Position numbers and translations under genes: made by a program
The notes under the pieces: generated by a model
Database searches by the model: none
Told to the model about the DNA's origin: nothing
Seen by the model: only the letters and a program-made list of their open reading frames with translations
DNA from: Streptomyces dangxiongensis
Lineage (GTDB): Bacteria; Actinomycetota; Actinomycetes; Streptomycetales; Streptomycetaceae
DNA length: 64,000 nucleotides
NCBI RefSeq assembly: GCF_003675325.1
Contig: NZ_CP033073.1
Location: forward strand, 1,488,001-1,552,000
Direction: 5' to 3'
In this document: in pieces, positions 11,212 to 20,295 of the stretch
How positions within the stretch are numbered: position 1 is the stretch's first letter
How the letters are laid out: every line of letters begins with the position of its first letter

Positions 11212-12488
11212 CCTCGCGGCAGAGCGTCACGCTGCTGCTGGTGCCGGCCATGGTGCTGGTGGTGGCCAGGACGCTCGGCCGGCTGCCGGCCCGGTGGGAC
11301 CAGCCCGCGGTGATCGGGGAGATCCTGACCGGCATCCTGCCCGGCCCGAGCCTGCTGCTGGACGCGGTGCACCGCGCGCTGTTCCCGGCCGGTATCAGGC
11401 TGATCCTGAGCGCGCTGGGCAATCTCGGGATCGCGCTGTTCCTGTTCCTGATCGACCGGGAACTCGCCCGGCATCCACCGCGGCGCCGGACCGGTGCCGT
11501 GCCGGCCACCACGCCCGGCTCGATCGCGGTGCCCTTCGGCCTCGCGTGCCTGCTGGCCGTGACCATGGACGCGCCGTCCGGCGGCCGGACCGTGGGGTAC
11601 GCCCTGTTCCTGGGCACCGCGATGTCGGTGACCGCGTTGCCGGTGCCGGCCCGGATCGTCCGCGACCGCGACCTGCTGGGCACCCCGGTGGCCGGCATCT
11701 CGCCGGCCAGCGCCGCGGCCGGCGACCCGCTCGCCTGGTCGATGCCGGCGGTCACGACCATGACGGCCTCCGGCCGGACCCGGTGGCGGCTGCTGCTGGT
11801 GATCCCGCTGCTGGGCCTGCTGTTCGGGGCCGGCCGGCCACTGCCGGCAAGGTGGGTGCGGTGGCGGGAGCGGCACGGGCGGACGCGGGAGCCGTTCGTG
11901 GTCGCGCCGGCCGGGCTGCCGGCCTGTGGCGCGGCGACCGAGTGGCTTGGCCCGCACCTCCCGTTCGGCGCGTTCGTGCTCGGCCCGATCATGCCGTCGG
12001 GGCCGGGCGGGCTGTGTGAGCCGGCCGGCCGCCAGCCCGGGTCCGGTGACCGAGTACCTGCTGCCGCCGGTGTACTACGTGGCGGGTGGTGCGCGGGTGG
12101 ACCTCTCCCGGCTCGGGGCGTCCGGGCCGGCCGAGTTCGGCGCGATCATGCTGGTCGCGGTGGGCGGGAAGTTCCTCGGTGCGACGGGTGGCGCGCGGTG
12201 GGCCGGGTTCGGCCGGCGGCGGTCCGCGGTGCTGGCCACCCTGCTCAACACCAGAGGGCTCACCGAACTGATCATTCTCACCACCGGGCTGCAACTCGGC
12301 CTGCTGGACCAGCCGTTGTACTCACTGATGGTGCTCATGGCGGTGCTCACCACCGTGATGGCCGGCCCACTGCTGCGCGTTCTGTACCCCCTCGGCTGGT
12401 CGCACAGGACCGGGACCGCGCCGGGGAGCCGCTTCCCGGCCGGTCACCGGTCACCACCGGGCCGGCTGCCGGCAGCGTCAGAGCCTGA
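11208..12488 (+). pseudogene. Cation/proton antiporter (CPA2/KefB type), frameshifted
   Basis: Starts with GTG overlapping the halogenase TGA (GTGA). The first frame reads as the N-terminal part of a Na+/H+-type exchanger (PAVIGEILTGILPGPSLLL, TAMSVTALPVPARIV, LPFGAFVLGPIMP). After about base 12010 family-like sequence continues only in the +1 frame (from 12045: TEYLLPPVYYVAGGARVDLS, GGKFLGATGGARWAG, LLNTRGLTELIILTTGLQLG, ending near 12400 with GPLLRVLYP). That second frame has no stop before the next gene, whereas the first has one at 12486-12488. So there is at least one frameshift, by mutation or sequencing error. Similar antiporters sit in several halogenase-containing clusters. Confidence 0.75.
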
Positions 12489-12514
12489 ACGACCTCGAAT
12501 GGAGTGGCAGACAC

Positions 12515-13381
12515 ATGGTGAGCGAGCTGATCAAGTCCGACGACCGGTTCCTCCAGATCCTCGACCGGCTGACCACCAAGTCGATCGACGACTACTACAA
12601 CCCCTACCGGCTCTTCGAGTGGCCGGAGTCCCTGCCGGACGACATGTGGTGGATGAGCCCGGAACTGACCACCACCCACGGCACCTCCGTCGCCGGGCGC
12701 CTGTCCGAAAAGGAGTTGTACGCGCTCTCCAAGTTCGAGAGCATCAACTTCTACAGCCTCAACGTGCACGGCATCCGCGAACTGCTCATCGAGGTCACCC
12801 GGCGCATCCACACCAAGGGATTCGAGACGCCGTCGGAGTTCTTCCACCATTTCATCGGTGAGGAGAACGAACACATGTGGTTCTTCGCCGAGTTCTGCCT
12901 GCGCTACGGCGGGAAGATCTACCGGCAGCCGGCCGGGGCGAGCGCGGAGATCCCGAAGTCGGACGTGGAGAGCCTGCTGGTCTTCGCCCGGATCCTGATC
13001 TTCGAGGAACTGGTCGACCACTTCAACTCCCGGATGGCCGTGGACACCGGGCTGCACGAGACCATCCGGGCCATCAACCGGATCCACCACCAGGACGAGT
13101 CCCGGCACATCGCGTTCGGCCGCGAGCTGGTCACCGCGCTGTTCACCGACGTGAAGCGGACCGCGACCGAGCAGGAACTGACCGCCATCGGCGACTACCT
13201 GCGCCGGTACATGACGTACAGCTTCGAATCGCTCTTCAACCCGCACGTCTACCGGGACGCCGGTCTGGCCGACCCGCTGGCCGTGCGCGAGGAACTGCTG
13301 ACGTCGCCCGCGCGGGCGGCCTTCGAGCAGAGCATCTTCCGCAAGACCTCGAAATTCCTCGAGAAGATCGGGATCATCTGA
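12515..13381 (+). CDS. Diiron N-oxygenase, AurF/CmlI family
   Basis: A 288-residue non-haem diiron arylamine oxygenase-like protein. Iron-binding motifs are visible as FIGEENEHMWFFAEF (E-x2-H type), EELVDHFN, and HHQDESRHIAFGREL (DExRH), in the order found in AurF and CmlI. Those enzymes oxidise an aromatic amine stepwise to hydroxylamine, nitroso and nitro; AurF makes p-nitrobenzoate from p-aminobenzoate. Since this cluster makes p-aminobenzoate, N-oxidation of it, free or carrier-bound, is the obvious inference. The final oxidation state is open. The stop codon shares one base with the next ATG. Confidence 0.88.
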   Translation: MVSELIKSDDRFLQILDRLTTKSIDDYYNPYRLFEWPESLPDDMWWMSPELTTTHGTSVAGRLSEKELYALSKFESINFYSLNVHGIRELLIEVTRRIHTKGFETPSEFFHHFIGEENEHMWFFAEFCLRYGGKIYRQPAGASAEIPKSDVESLLVFARILIFEELVDHFNSRMAVDTGLHETIRAINRIHHQDESRHIAFGRELVTALFTDVKRTATEQELTAIGDYLRRYMTYSFESLFNPHVYRDAGLADPLAVREELLTSPARAAFEQSIFRKTSKFLEKIGII

Positions 13382-14223
13382 TGACCGCCCATGCCGCATC
13401 GGTCACGCGCACCGACGCGCTGGCCATTCTCGACCCGGACCAGACCGATCTGCTCCGCGAACTGGACGGCGTGTTCGCCGGCTGGGGCCGGACCGCCGGC
13501 GCCCGGGAGATCCTGCCGCCGCCGGTGTACCCGGTCGAGGATCTGGCGAAGTTCGACGTCTACACCAACTTCCCGCACCTCGCCCTGGTCGCGGCCCCGC
13601 TGGAACTGGCGGGCGGCCCGGCCGAACCGTCGGACGGGCGGTTCGCCCCGGACGGCCTGCGCGAGGCCCGGCTCGGCCTGCCGCACGCCACCTGCTTCGG
13701 CGCCTACCTGTTCTACGAGGACGTCGAGCTGGACCAGGACACCCTGGTGACCCTGGTGAACCGGTGTTTCCGCAACGAGGACCACTACGTCCCGCTCCGC
13801 AGGCTGGCCAGCTTCCAGATGCGGGAGATCGTGGCGCTGGGCTCCTACGACCACACGCAGCGGCTGCTGGCCGAGTTCACCGAGCGGATCATCGCGTTCG
13901 GCGCGGCGCTGGGAGTGGCACTGGAGCGGGTGGCCGCGTCCGACCCGTTCTTCGAGAACGACGGCGCGCGGGCGCTGCTGTCCCGGCTCAGCCCGGTCAA
14001 GTACGAGTTCCAGGCCGGTGACCTGGCCATCGCGTCCGTCAACACGCACCGCAACTTCTTCGGCGAGCGCTGCCGCATCCGGCTCGCCGGGGAAGACGGC
14101 TACGCCTACACCAGTTGCGTGGCATTCGGGCTGGAGCGCTGGCTGGCCGTGCTGCTGGACGCTCACGGGAGCGCCCCGCAGGCGCTGGCGGCGGTCCGGG
14201 ACGCCGCCACGCGGCTGCCGTGA
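13381..14223 (+). CDS. Class II aaRS-like amino acid:[carrier protein] ligase
   Basis: A 280-residue protein resembling stand-alone catalytic cores of seryl-tRNA-synthetase type that lack a tRNA-binding domain and aminoacylate a carrier protein. Motif 2-like sequence is FRNEDHYVPLRRLASFQMREIVALG and motif 3-like is CVAFGLERWLAVLLDAHG. C-rich positions such as GLPHATCFGAYL fit the zinc-binding type. The next genes encode a phosphopantetheinyl transferase and a carrier protein, exactly the partners needed. Known relatives charge glycine or alanine; here p-aminobenzoate or its derivative is possible but unproven. It overlaps the next gene by four bases. Confidence 0.8.
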   Translation: MTAHAASVTRTDALAILDPDQTDLLRELDGVFAGWGRTAGAREILPPPVYPVEDLAKFDVYTNFPHLALVAAPLELAGGPAEPSDGRFAPDGLREARLGLPHATCFGAYLFYEDVELDQDTLVTLVNRCFRNEDHYVPLRRLASFQMREIVALGSYDHTQRLLAEFTERIIAFGAALGVALERVAASDPFFENDGARALLSRLSPVKYEFQAGDLAIASVNTHRNFFGERCRIRLAGEDGYAYTSCVAFGLERWLAVLLDAHGSAPQALAAVRDAATRLP

Positions 14224-14636
14224 CGGTGGAGGGCCGGGTCGGCATCGACATGGTCCCGTTCGACCGGGTGCGGGAACTGGTGCGTGACGAGCCCCTGCTG
14301 GCCCGGATGCTCTCCGAGGAGGAGATCCGGCTCTGCCGCGGTGACACCGGCCCCGACGTCCCGGGCATCGCGGGCCGGCTGGCCGCCAAGGAAGCGGTGT
14401 TCAAGCTGTTCCACACGGCCGGCCAGACCCTGCCGTGGCGCGGCATCGAAATCCTGACCGCCGACGGCGGCCGGCCGGTGGTACGGCTCGCGGGCCGGGC
14501 CGCCGAACTGGCGCGACGCGCCGGTATCGAGCACATCGCGGTGAGCATCACCCACGACGAACCCTGTGCCGTGGCGGTGGCGTTCACGGCGGGCAACCCA
14601 GAGAACAGGAGTGCAGATGGCAGCGACAGGGATTGA
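14220..14636 (+). CDS. Holo-ACP synthase (4'-phosphopantetheinyl transferase, AcpS type)
   Basis: A 138-residue AcpS-like enzyme that transfers phosphopantetheine from CoA to the carrier protein encoded next. Signatures: GIDMVPFDRVRELV at the N-terminus (metal-binding Asp) and GRLAAKEAVFKLF (KEAvfK motif) near residue 60, then HIAVSITHDEPCAVAVA. Start GTG 14220 overlaps the previous stop (GTGA). Its 3' end overlaps the carrier protein gene by 20 bases. A private transferase suggests that the housekeeping enzyme does not handle this carrier well. Confidence 0.9.
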   Translation: MTVEGRVGIDMVPFDRVRELVRDEPLLARMLSEEEIRLCRGDTGPDVPGIAGRLAAKEAVFKLFHTAGQTLPWRGIEILTADGGRPVVRLAGRAAELARRAGIEHIAVSITHDEPCAVAVAFTAGNPENRSADGSDRD

Positions 14637-14856
14637 CGAAGTCCGCAACTGGATCCTGAAACGGCATCCGGAGCGCCGGACCATCGACGCCGAGGAGAAC
14701 CTGATCCAGACCCGCCTGGTCGATTCGCTGACCTTCGTGGAGCTGGTCTACGTGATCGAGAACGCGACCGGCGTGGAGATCGACTTCGACAACATCGACA
14801 TCCAGGACTTCCAGACCCTGGCCGCGATCGAAAAAGCATTCTTCATCGCGGCCTGA
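14617..14856 (+). CDS. Acyl/aminoacyl carrier protein
   Basis: A 79-residue discrete carrier protein. The phosphopantetheine Ser lies in RLVDSLTFVELV (DSL motif), followed by the acidic helix VIENATGVEIDFDNIDIQDF typical of carrier proteins. ATG 14617 has AGGAG six bases upstream. Made next to its own phosphopantetheinyl transferase and an aaRS-like ligase, it is probably the tether on which the amino acid or aminobenzoate unit is halogenated and/or N-oxidised. A PKS role is excluded by the lack of ketosynthases. Confidence 0.9.
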   Translation: MAATGIDEVRNWILKRHPERRTIDAEENLIQTRLVDSLTFVELVYVIENATGVEIDFDNIDIQDFQTLAAIEKAFFIAA

Positions 14857-14879
14857 CCAGCACCAGGAGAGAGGCATTC

Positions 14880-15707
14880 ATGGAAGCCGTCTCGTACACG
14901 GCCCAGTGGACGGCCGCGGCGCGGGCGTTGGAGACCGAACGCGGCGACCGGGCGATCTTCGAGGACCCCTTCGCCCGCGAACTGGCCGCCCCACGCGGAT
15001 TCGACCTGTTGGAGAAGAACCGGGGCAGCGGACTGACCACATTCATCGCCATCCGCACCCGATACCTGGACGAGAGCGTCGAGCAGATCCTGGCGGACAA
15101 CGACATCCGCCAGATCGTGTTCGTCGCCGCCGGCATGGACACCCGCTCGTTCCGGCTGCACTGGCCGGACGACGCGACGGTGTACGAGGTCGATTTCCCG
15201 GCGCTGCTGGCGGAGAAGCGCCGCCGGCTGACCGCGCTGGACGCACAGCCGCGGGTGACCCGCCGTGAGGTGGCCGTCGACCTGCGCCGGGACTGGCTGC
15301 CCGACCTGGAGCAGGCCGGTTTCGACCGCGGCCTGCCCACCCTGTGGGTCGTCGAGGGGCTGCTGTTCTTCCTCACCGAGGAGCAGGCGACCAACCTGCT
15401 GCGCTCCCTCGGTTCGGCCTCCGCGCCGGGGAGCTGGCTGGGTGTGGACTTCGTCAGCCAGGCGCTGCTGCGCAGCCCGTTCTCCCGCGACTTCCGCCGC
15501 AAGCTGGAGGAGGACGGCACGCCGTGGCTGTTCGGCACCGACGAGCCCGAGGAGTACCTGGCCTCGCTCGGCTGGAAGGCGCGCGATGTGAAGGAGCCCG
15601 GCGAGCCGACCACGGCGCACGAGGACTGGCCGTTCCAGGTCCAGCCCCGGGACCGGAAGGGGCCCTCACGAAGCTGGCTGGTGCGCGCCGAGTTCGTGGG
15701 CGGCTGA
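14880..15707 (+). CDS. SAM-dependent methyltransferase, leucine carboxyl methyltransferase (PPM1/LCM) family
   Basis: A 275-residue class I methyltransferase. Family features: N-terminal FEDPFARELAAP, then IAIRTRYLDE, the SAM site QIVFVAAGMDTRSFRL, the acidic strand VYEVDFPALLAEKRRRL and LWVVEGLLFFL. Bacterial members methylate carboxyl or hydroxyl groups of small molecules. ATG 14880 has AGGAGAGAG upstream. In this cluster it could make a methyl ester or a methoxy group; the carboxylesterase at 7993 could be its opposite number. Confidence 0.85.
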   Translation: MEAVSYTAQWTAAARALETERGDRAIFEDPFARELAAPRGFDLLEKNRGSGLTTFIAIRTRYLDESVEQILADNDIRQIVFVAAGMDTRSFRLHWPDDATVYEVDFPALLAEKRRRLTALDAQPRVTRREVAVDLRRDWLPDLEQAGFDRGLPTLWVVEGLLFFLTEEQATNLLRSLGSASAPGSWLGVDFVSQALLRSPFSRDFRRKLEEDGTPWLFGTDEPEEYLASLGWKARDVKEPGEPTTAHEDWPFQVQPRDRKGPSRSWLVRAEFVGG

Positions 15708-15852
15708 GCGCCGGGACCTGACCGGGACCCCGTCCGTCCGAACCCCCCTTGAGCCTGCTCGCGAGGTGCCCGGTCCCGGCTGTTCCGACCGCGTTCCGGC
15801 TCGAGGTTTTCCCCTGTCAGCGAAAGAGATCCGGTCAGAGGGAGCGATCAGT

Positions 15853-17433
15853 ATGGCGACCGATAGCGGGGAATGGTGGGCGGCGGCGGGCGGCTACGTG
15901 GCCGAACTGCTTTCCGTGCTCGCGAAGGAACCGGAGAAACCGGTGCTGCACCACCGCGGTTCCTGGATCACGGGGGGCGCGCACCTCGGTTCGGTGACCG
16001 GGACCTACCGTGCCCTGCACGAGTGCGGAGTGGGCCACGGCACGGTCGTCGCCGTACTGACCTCGCCGAACAGCCCCGACATACTCGGAGTGCGGCACGC
16101 GGCCCATCTGCTCGGGGCGGCCGTCGGACACCTGCGGTCGACCAACCCGGGGTCGAGCACGGCCATGCTGTCGGTCGATGATCAACTGGACATCCTGCGG
16201 ACCACCGGCGCAGCGGTCCTGTACGCCGACCGGGACAGTGCCGACCGGGCGGCCGAGCTGGCGCGGCGGGCCGGTGTCCCGCTCATCGGGCCCGGCGTGC
16301 CCGGCGCGCTGGAGGTCACGCCCGGCGACGATCCGGGTCCGCACCGGCCGGTGCCGTGGTCGCCGGAGGACCTGGCGGCCATCGCGTTCACCAGCGGCAG
16401 CACCGGGCGGCCCAAGGGCATCAGGAAGTCACGGCGGTCCTGGGACAGCGTGGTGTACGGCACGATCGCCCTGGGCCGGGAGGCCGAGCGGATCACGGCA
16501 CTGATCGGCACCCCGCTGAGCCAGACGGTCGGCCAGCTGGCCGATGCCGCGCTGATCGACGGGGGCCGGCTGGTGCTGCTGGAGGAGTTCGCGCCGGATC
16601 CCTGGATCCAGGCGGTGAACGAGCACGCGGTGACCCGGACCTTCATGGCCACGAGTCATCTGTACCGGCTGCTCGACCGCCTGGAGGAACGGGGGCTGCG
16701 TGATCCGGTGGCCGCTGGGCTGGCCGGGCTGCGCCGCATCGACTACGCCGGCAGCCCGGCGGCGCCGGCCCGGCTCGCCGAGGCCGTCAAGCTGTTCGGA
16801 CCCAGCCTGTTCCAGCAGTACGGCACCTCCGAGAGCGCCAGGATCAGCTGCCTGCTGCCGGAGGACCACGCCGACCCGGAACTGCAGGCGACGGTGGGGC
16901 GGCCCTTCCCCGGTGTCGAGATCGGCATCAGCGACCTGGAGACGGGCGCCCCGCTGGACGACGGGCAGGTCGGTGAGGTGCGCGTCCGGTCCCCGCACGT
17001 CATGGACGGCTACCTTGACGAGGTGCTGACCGCGCGGGTGCTGCGCGACGGCTGGTACCACACCGGCGACATCGGCTACCGCGACGAACGCGGCTATCTG
17101 CACCTGCTGGACCGGGTCGCCGACATGGCCAAGATCGACGGGGTCAAGGTGTACCCCACGGTGGTCGAACGGGCGATGCTGACGCTTCCCGGGATCGCCC
17201 AGGCGGTCGTGTACGGCTTCCTGGGCAAGGACGGCATGGAACATCTGCACGCCGCGATCACCCTGCGGCCGGGCACCTCGGTGGCCATCGACGCGGTGCG
17301 CGGACACCTCGGCAACATACTCTCGCCGGCGCACGTCCCCGAACAGGTGCTCGTTCTCGACGAGATTCCCCTGAACGCGGCTGGAAAGCCCGACAAGCCG
17401 CGCCTGCGACTGGAACACGCGTCGCACGCCTGA
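15853..17433 (+). CDS. AMP-forming ligase, probable C5N amide synthetase
   Basis: A 526-residue ANL-superfamily enzyme. Core motifs: AIAFTSGSTGRPKGI (P-loop), FQQYGTSESARIS, GWYHTGDIGY and the C-terminal catalytic Lys in NAAGKPDKPRL. It is the first gene of a three-gene set with a 5-aminolevulinate synthase and a second ANL ligase. The same trio makes and attaches the C5N unit in asukamycin (AsuD1-3) and moenomycin (MoeA4/B4/C4); there one ligase activates the acyl acid and couples it to the C5N amine. I assign this one as amide synthetase because the second has the more standard acyl-CoA ligase sequence; the two roles could be swapped. Confidence 0.8.
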   Translation: MATDSGEWWAAAGGYVAELLSVLAKEPEKPVLHHRGSWITGGAHLGSVTGTYRALHECGVGHGTVVAVLTSPNSPDILGVRHAAHLLGAAVGHLRSTNPGSSTAMLSVDDQLDILRTTGAAVLYADRDSADRAAELARRAGVPLIGPGVPGALEVTPGDDPGPHRPVPWSPEDLAAIAFTSGSTGRPKGIRKSRRSWDSVVYGTIALGREAERITALIGTPLSQTVGQLADAALIDGGRLVLLEEFAPDPWIQAVNEHAVTRTFMATSHLYRLLDRLEERGLRDPVAAGLAGLRRIDYAGSPAAPARLAEAVKLFGPSLFQQYGTSESARISCLLPEDHADPELQATVGRPFPGVEIGISDLETGAPLDDGQVGEVRVRSPHVMDGYLDEVLTARVLRDGWYHTGDIGYRDERGYLHLLDRVADMAKIDGVKVYPTVVERAMLTLPGIAQAVVYGFLGKDGMEHLHAAITLRPGTSVAIDAVRGHLGNILSPAHVPEQVLVLDEIPLNAAGKPDKPRLRLEHASHA

Positions 17434-17475
17434 CAGCAGGCAGGACCCCAATCCGTAGCGGAGATTCGGAGAACC

Positions 17476-18723
17476 ATGCCCACGCATCTGGAACACTTCA
17501 CGACCGAGGTCACTCCGGCCCAGACACCCTCCCGTACGTTCCTCGAGATCAGCAGGCAGGCCGGCAACTTCCCGACCGCCCTCGCGCGCGTCCCCGAGGG
17601 GAGCGCCGAGGTGAGCGTGTGGTGCAGCAACGACTACCTCGGCATGGGCCAGCATCCGCTGGTGCTGGCCGCGGTGCATGACGCGGTGGCCAAGTTCGGT
17701 GCCGGGTCCGGCGGTTCGCGCAACATCGGCGGGACGAACCACCGTCACGTCGAGCTGGAGCGGGAGCTGGCCGACTGGCACGGCAAGGACGCCGCGTTGC
17801 TGTTCACCTCCGGCTACACCGCGAACGACGGCGCGCTGACGGTGCTCGCGGGCACCCCGGACGACACCGTGGTGTTCTCGGACGAGCTGAACCACGCCTC
17901 GATCATCGACGGACTGCGGCACAGTGGCGCGACCAAGCGGATATTCCGGCACAACGAAGTCGAGCACCTGGCGCAACTGCTCGCCGACACCGACCCGGAA
18001 CTGCCGAAACTGATCGTGCTGGAGTCGGTCTACTCGATGTCGGGCGATGTCGCCCCGCTCGCCGAGATCGCCGAGCTGGCGCGGCGTCACGGAGCGACCA
18101 CGTTCCTGGACGAGGTGCACGCGATCGGCATGTACGGGCCGGAGGGCGCGGGTATCGCGGCGCGCGAGGGCATCGCCGACCGGTTCGACATCATCATGGG
18201 CACGCTCGCCAAGGGCCTGGGCACGGTGGGCGGTTACATCGCGGGGCCCAACGGGCTCATCGACTACGTCCGGGCCACCTCCCGCGCGTTCGTGTTCACC
18301 ACCTCGCTGCCGCCGGCCACCGCGGCGGGCGCGCTGGCCGCGGTACGGCATCTGCGGGGCTCCGAGCTGGAACGGCAGCGGCTCGCCGAGAACGCCCGGC
18401 TGCTGCACCGGCTGCTGGACGATGCCGACATCCCCTACAAGTCCTCCGACTCGCACATCGTCTCGGCGGTGGTCGGCGACGACACGCTGTGCAAGCAGGC
18501 GTCCGCGCTGCTGCTCGACCGGCACCGCATCTACGTGCAGGCCATCAACGCCCCCAGCGTGCGCGAGGGGGACGAACTGCTGCGGATCGCGCCGTCGGCG
18601 ACCCACACCCCCACCGATGTGAAGGAGTTCGCCGAGGCGCTCGCCGGGATCTGGCGTGACCTGGGCATCACGACCGCCTCCGCACGGCGGGGATCGTCCT
18701 CGCCCGTGAAGGAAGTGGTGTGA
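17476..18723 (+). CDS. 5-Aminolevulinate synthase (PLP alpha-oxoamine synthase)
   Basis: A 415-residue enzyme condensing glycine and succinyl-CoA to 5-aminolevulinate. ALAS-type sequence is clear: VWCSNDYLGMGQHP, GAGSGGSRNIGGTNHRHVEL, FSDELNHASIIDGLRHSGA, LDEVHAIGMYG, the PLP Lys in MGTLAKGLGTVGG, and QAINAPSVREGDELLRIAPS. ATG 17476 has GGAGAA upstream. Streptomyces makes haem from glutamyl-tRNA, so an ALAS gene in this genus usually means C5N biosynthesis. The stop overlaps the next GTG start (GTGA). AONS or KBL activity is less likely from these motifs. Confidence 0.92.
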   Translation: MPTHLEHFTTEVTPAQTPSRTFLEISRQAGNFPTALARVPEGSAEVSVWCSNDYLGMGQHPLVLAAVHDAVAKFGAGSGGSRNIGGTNHRHVELERELADWHGKDAALLFTSGYTANDGALTVLAGTPDDTVVFSDELNHASIIDGLRHSGATKRIFRHNEVEHLAQLLADTDPELPKLIVLESVYSMSGDVAPLAEIAELARRHGATTFLDEVHAIGMYGPEGAGIAAREGIADRFDIIMGTLAKGLGTVGGYIAGPNGLIDYVRATSRAFVFTTSLPPATAAGALAAVRHLRGSELERQRLAENARLLHRLLDDADIPYKSSDSHIVSAVVGDDTLCKQASALLLDRHRIYVQAINAPSVREGDELLRIAPSATHTPTDVKEFAEALAGIWRDLGITTASARRGSSSPVKEVV

Positions 18724-20246
18724 CCCGACCCCTGGCCGCCGTGCTCGCCGACACAGCGGCACGGCGGCCGGACGCGCCGGCGGTGATCTTCGAGGACACC
18801 CCCGTGCCCTACGGGCTGCTGTGGGAACGCGCCCGCAGCTACGCCGCCGAGATGCGCCGGCACGGGATCGGCCCCGGTGACCGGGTCGGACTGCTGCTGC
18901 CCAACACCCCGCACTTCCCCGTCGCCTACTACGGCACGCTCGCGCTGGGCGCCACCGTGGTCCCGATGAGCACACAACTACGGTCCGGTGAGATCGAGTT
19001 CGTGCTCGCCGACAGTGGCGCACGCGCGCTGGTCTGCGCCGCGCCGACGCTGGACGAGGGCGCCAAGGCGGCGGCCACCGCCGGTGCCACCCTGTTCACG
19101 GTCGGCGTCGACGACACCGACGGGGTACGACTGGACCCACCCGAGCCGGCACCCCCCGTCGCCGGGTACTTCCCCAGCTCCCCCGACGACATCGCCGCCA
19201 TCCTGTACACCTCGGGCACCACCGGCCGCCCCAAGGGCGCGATGCTCTCGCACCGCAACATCGTCACCAACATCGAGGTGACGGCCGTCTCCCCGTTCGA
19301 CGTCCGGCCCGACGACGTGCTGCTCTGCAGTCTTCCGCTGTCCCACACCTTCGGCCAGACCTGCGTCATGAGCGTGGCCTTCCACGCCGGCGCGACGGTC
19401 GTGCTGATGCCGAGGTTCACCGCGCCCGACGCGCTGGCCCTGATGAGCCGGTACGGCTGCACCGTGTTCATGGGCGTGCCGACGATGTACCACGCGTTGC
19501 TGGAGGCGGTGCCGGACGGCACGCCCGCGCCGCGGCTGCACCGGGCGTACAGCGGCGGTTCGGCGCTGGCGGTCCCGGTGCTCGACCGGGTCCAGGAGAC
19601 GTTCGGCTGTCAGGTGTACGAGGGGTACGGGCTGACCGAGACCTCCCCGTGCGTCGCCTACAACCAGCCGGGACAGGTCACCCGGCCGGGCACCGTCGGG
19701 ACCCCGATCGCCGGTGTCGAGGTCGGCATCACCCGGGCCGGTCTCGAGGACCGCATCGAGCTGCTGCCCGCGGGCGAGGTCGGCGAGGTCGTGATCCGCG
19801 GTCACAACGTGATGTCCGGATACCTCGGCCTGCCCGAGGCGACGGCCGCCGTCCTCGTCGGCGGCTGGTTCCGCTCGGGCGATCTGGGCGTGCTGGAGGC
19901 GGACGGCTGTCTGCGCCTGGTCGACCGGAAGAAGGACATCGTCCTGCGCGGCGGCTACAACGTCTATCCCCGGGAGGTCGAGGAGGCGCTCCTGCGGCAT
20001 CCCGCCGTCGAGCAGACCGCGGTGATCGGGATCCCGGACGACCGGCTGGGCGAGGAGATCTGCGCGGTCGTCGTGACCCGGCCGGAGTTCACGCAAGGCC
20101 CGGCGCTGGCCGCCGACATCGTCGCCTGGAGCCGGGACCGCCTGGCGGGCTACAAGTATCCGCGCCGCGTCGAGTTCACCCGGGCCCTGCCCACCGGCCA
20201 CAGCGGCAAGGTGCTCAAGCGCCTGCTGGTACAGCGCTACGCGTGA
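18720..20246 (+). CDS. AMP-forming acyl-CoA ligase, probable 5-aminolevulinate-CoA ligase/cyclase of C5N pathway
   Basis: A 508-residue ANL ligase with AILYTSGTTGRPKGAMLSHRN (P-loop), GYGLTETSP, SGDLGVLEADG, the hinge DRKKDIVLRGGYNVYP and catalytic Lys in GHSGKVLKRLL. In characterised C5N pathways such an enzyme activates 5-aminolevulinate as its CoA ester, which cyclises to 2-amino-3-hydroxycyclopent-2-enone. Start GTG 18720 overlaps the ALAS stop. It is the last gene of region A; beyond it come conserved chromosomal genes. Confidence 0.85.
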   Translation: MTRPLAAVLADTAARRPDAPAVIFEDTPVPYGLLWERARSYAAEMRRHGIGPGDRVGLLLPNTPHFPVAYYGTLALGATVVPMSTQLRSGEIEFVLADSGARALVCAAPTLDEGAKAAATAGATLFTVGVDDTDGVRLDPPEPAPPVAGYFPSSPDDIAAILYTSGTTGRPKGAMLSHRNIVTNIEVTAVSPFDVRPDDVLLCSLPLSHTFGQTCVMSVAFHAGATVVLMPRFTAPDALALMSRYGCTVFMGVPTMYHALLEAVPDGTPAPRLHRAYSGGSALAVPVLDRVQETFGCQVYEGYGLTETSPCVAYNQPGQVTRPGTVGTPIAGVEVGITRAGLEDRIELLPAGEVGEVVIRGHNVMSGYLGLPEATAAVLVGGWFRSGDLGVLEADGCLRLVDRKKDIVLRGGYNVYPREVEEALLRHPAVEQTAVIGIPDDRLGEEICAVVVTRPEFTQGPALAADIVAWSRDRLAGYKYPRRVEFTRALPTGHSGKVLKRLLVQRYA

Positions 20247-20295
20247 CTCGTGCTCACGAGGTCAGGAGGCTCGGCCGGGAACGGGTGAGGCGGTG

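Noticed and set aside
16429..19023. Long minus-strand frame opposite the C5N genes
   Set aside because: Antisense shadow of three well-supported enzymes.
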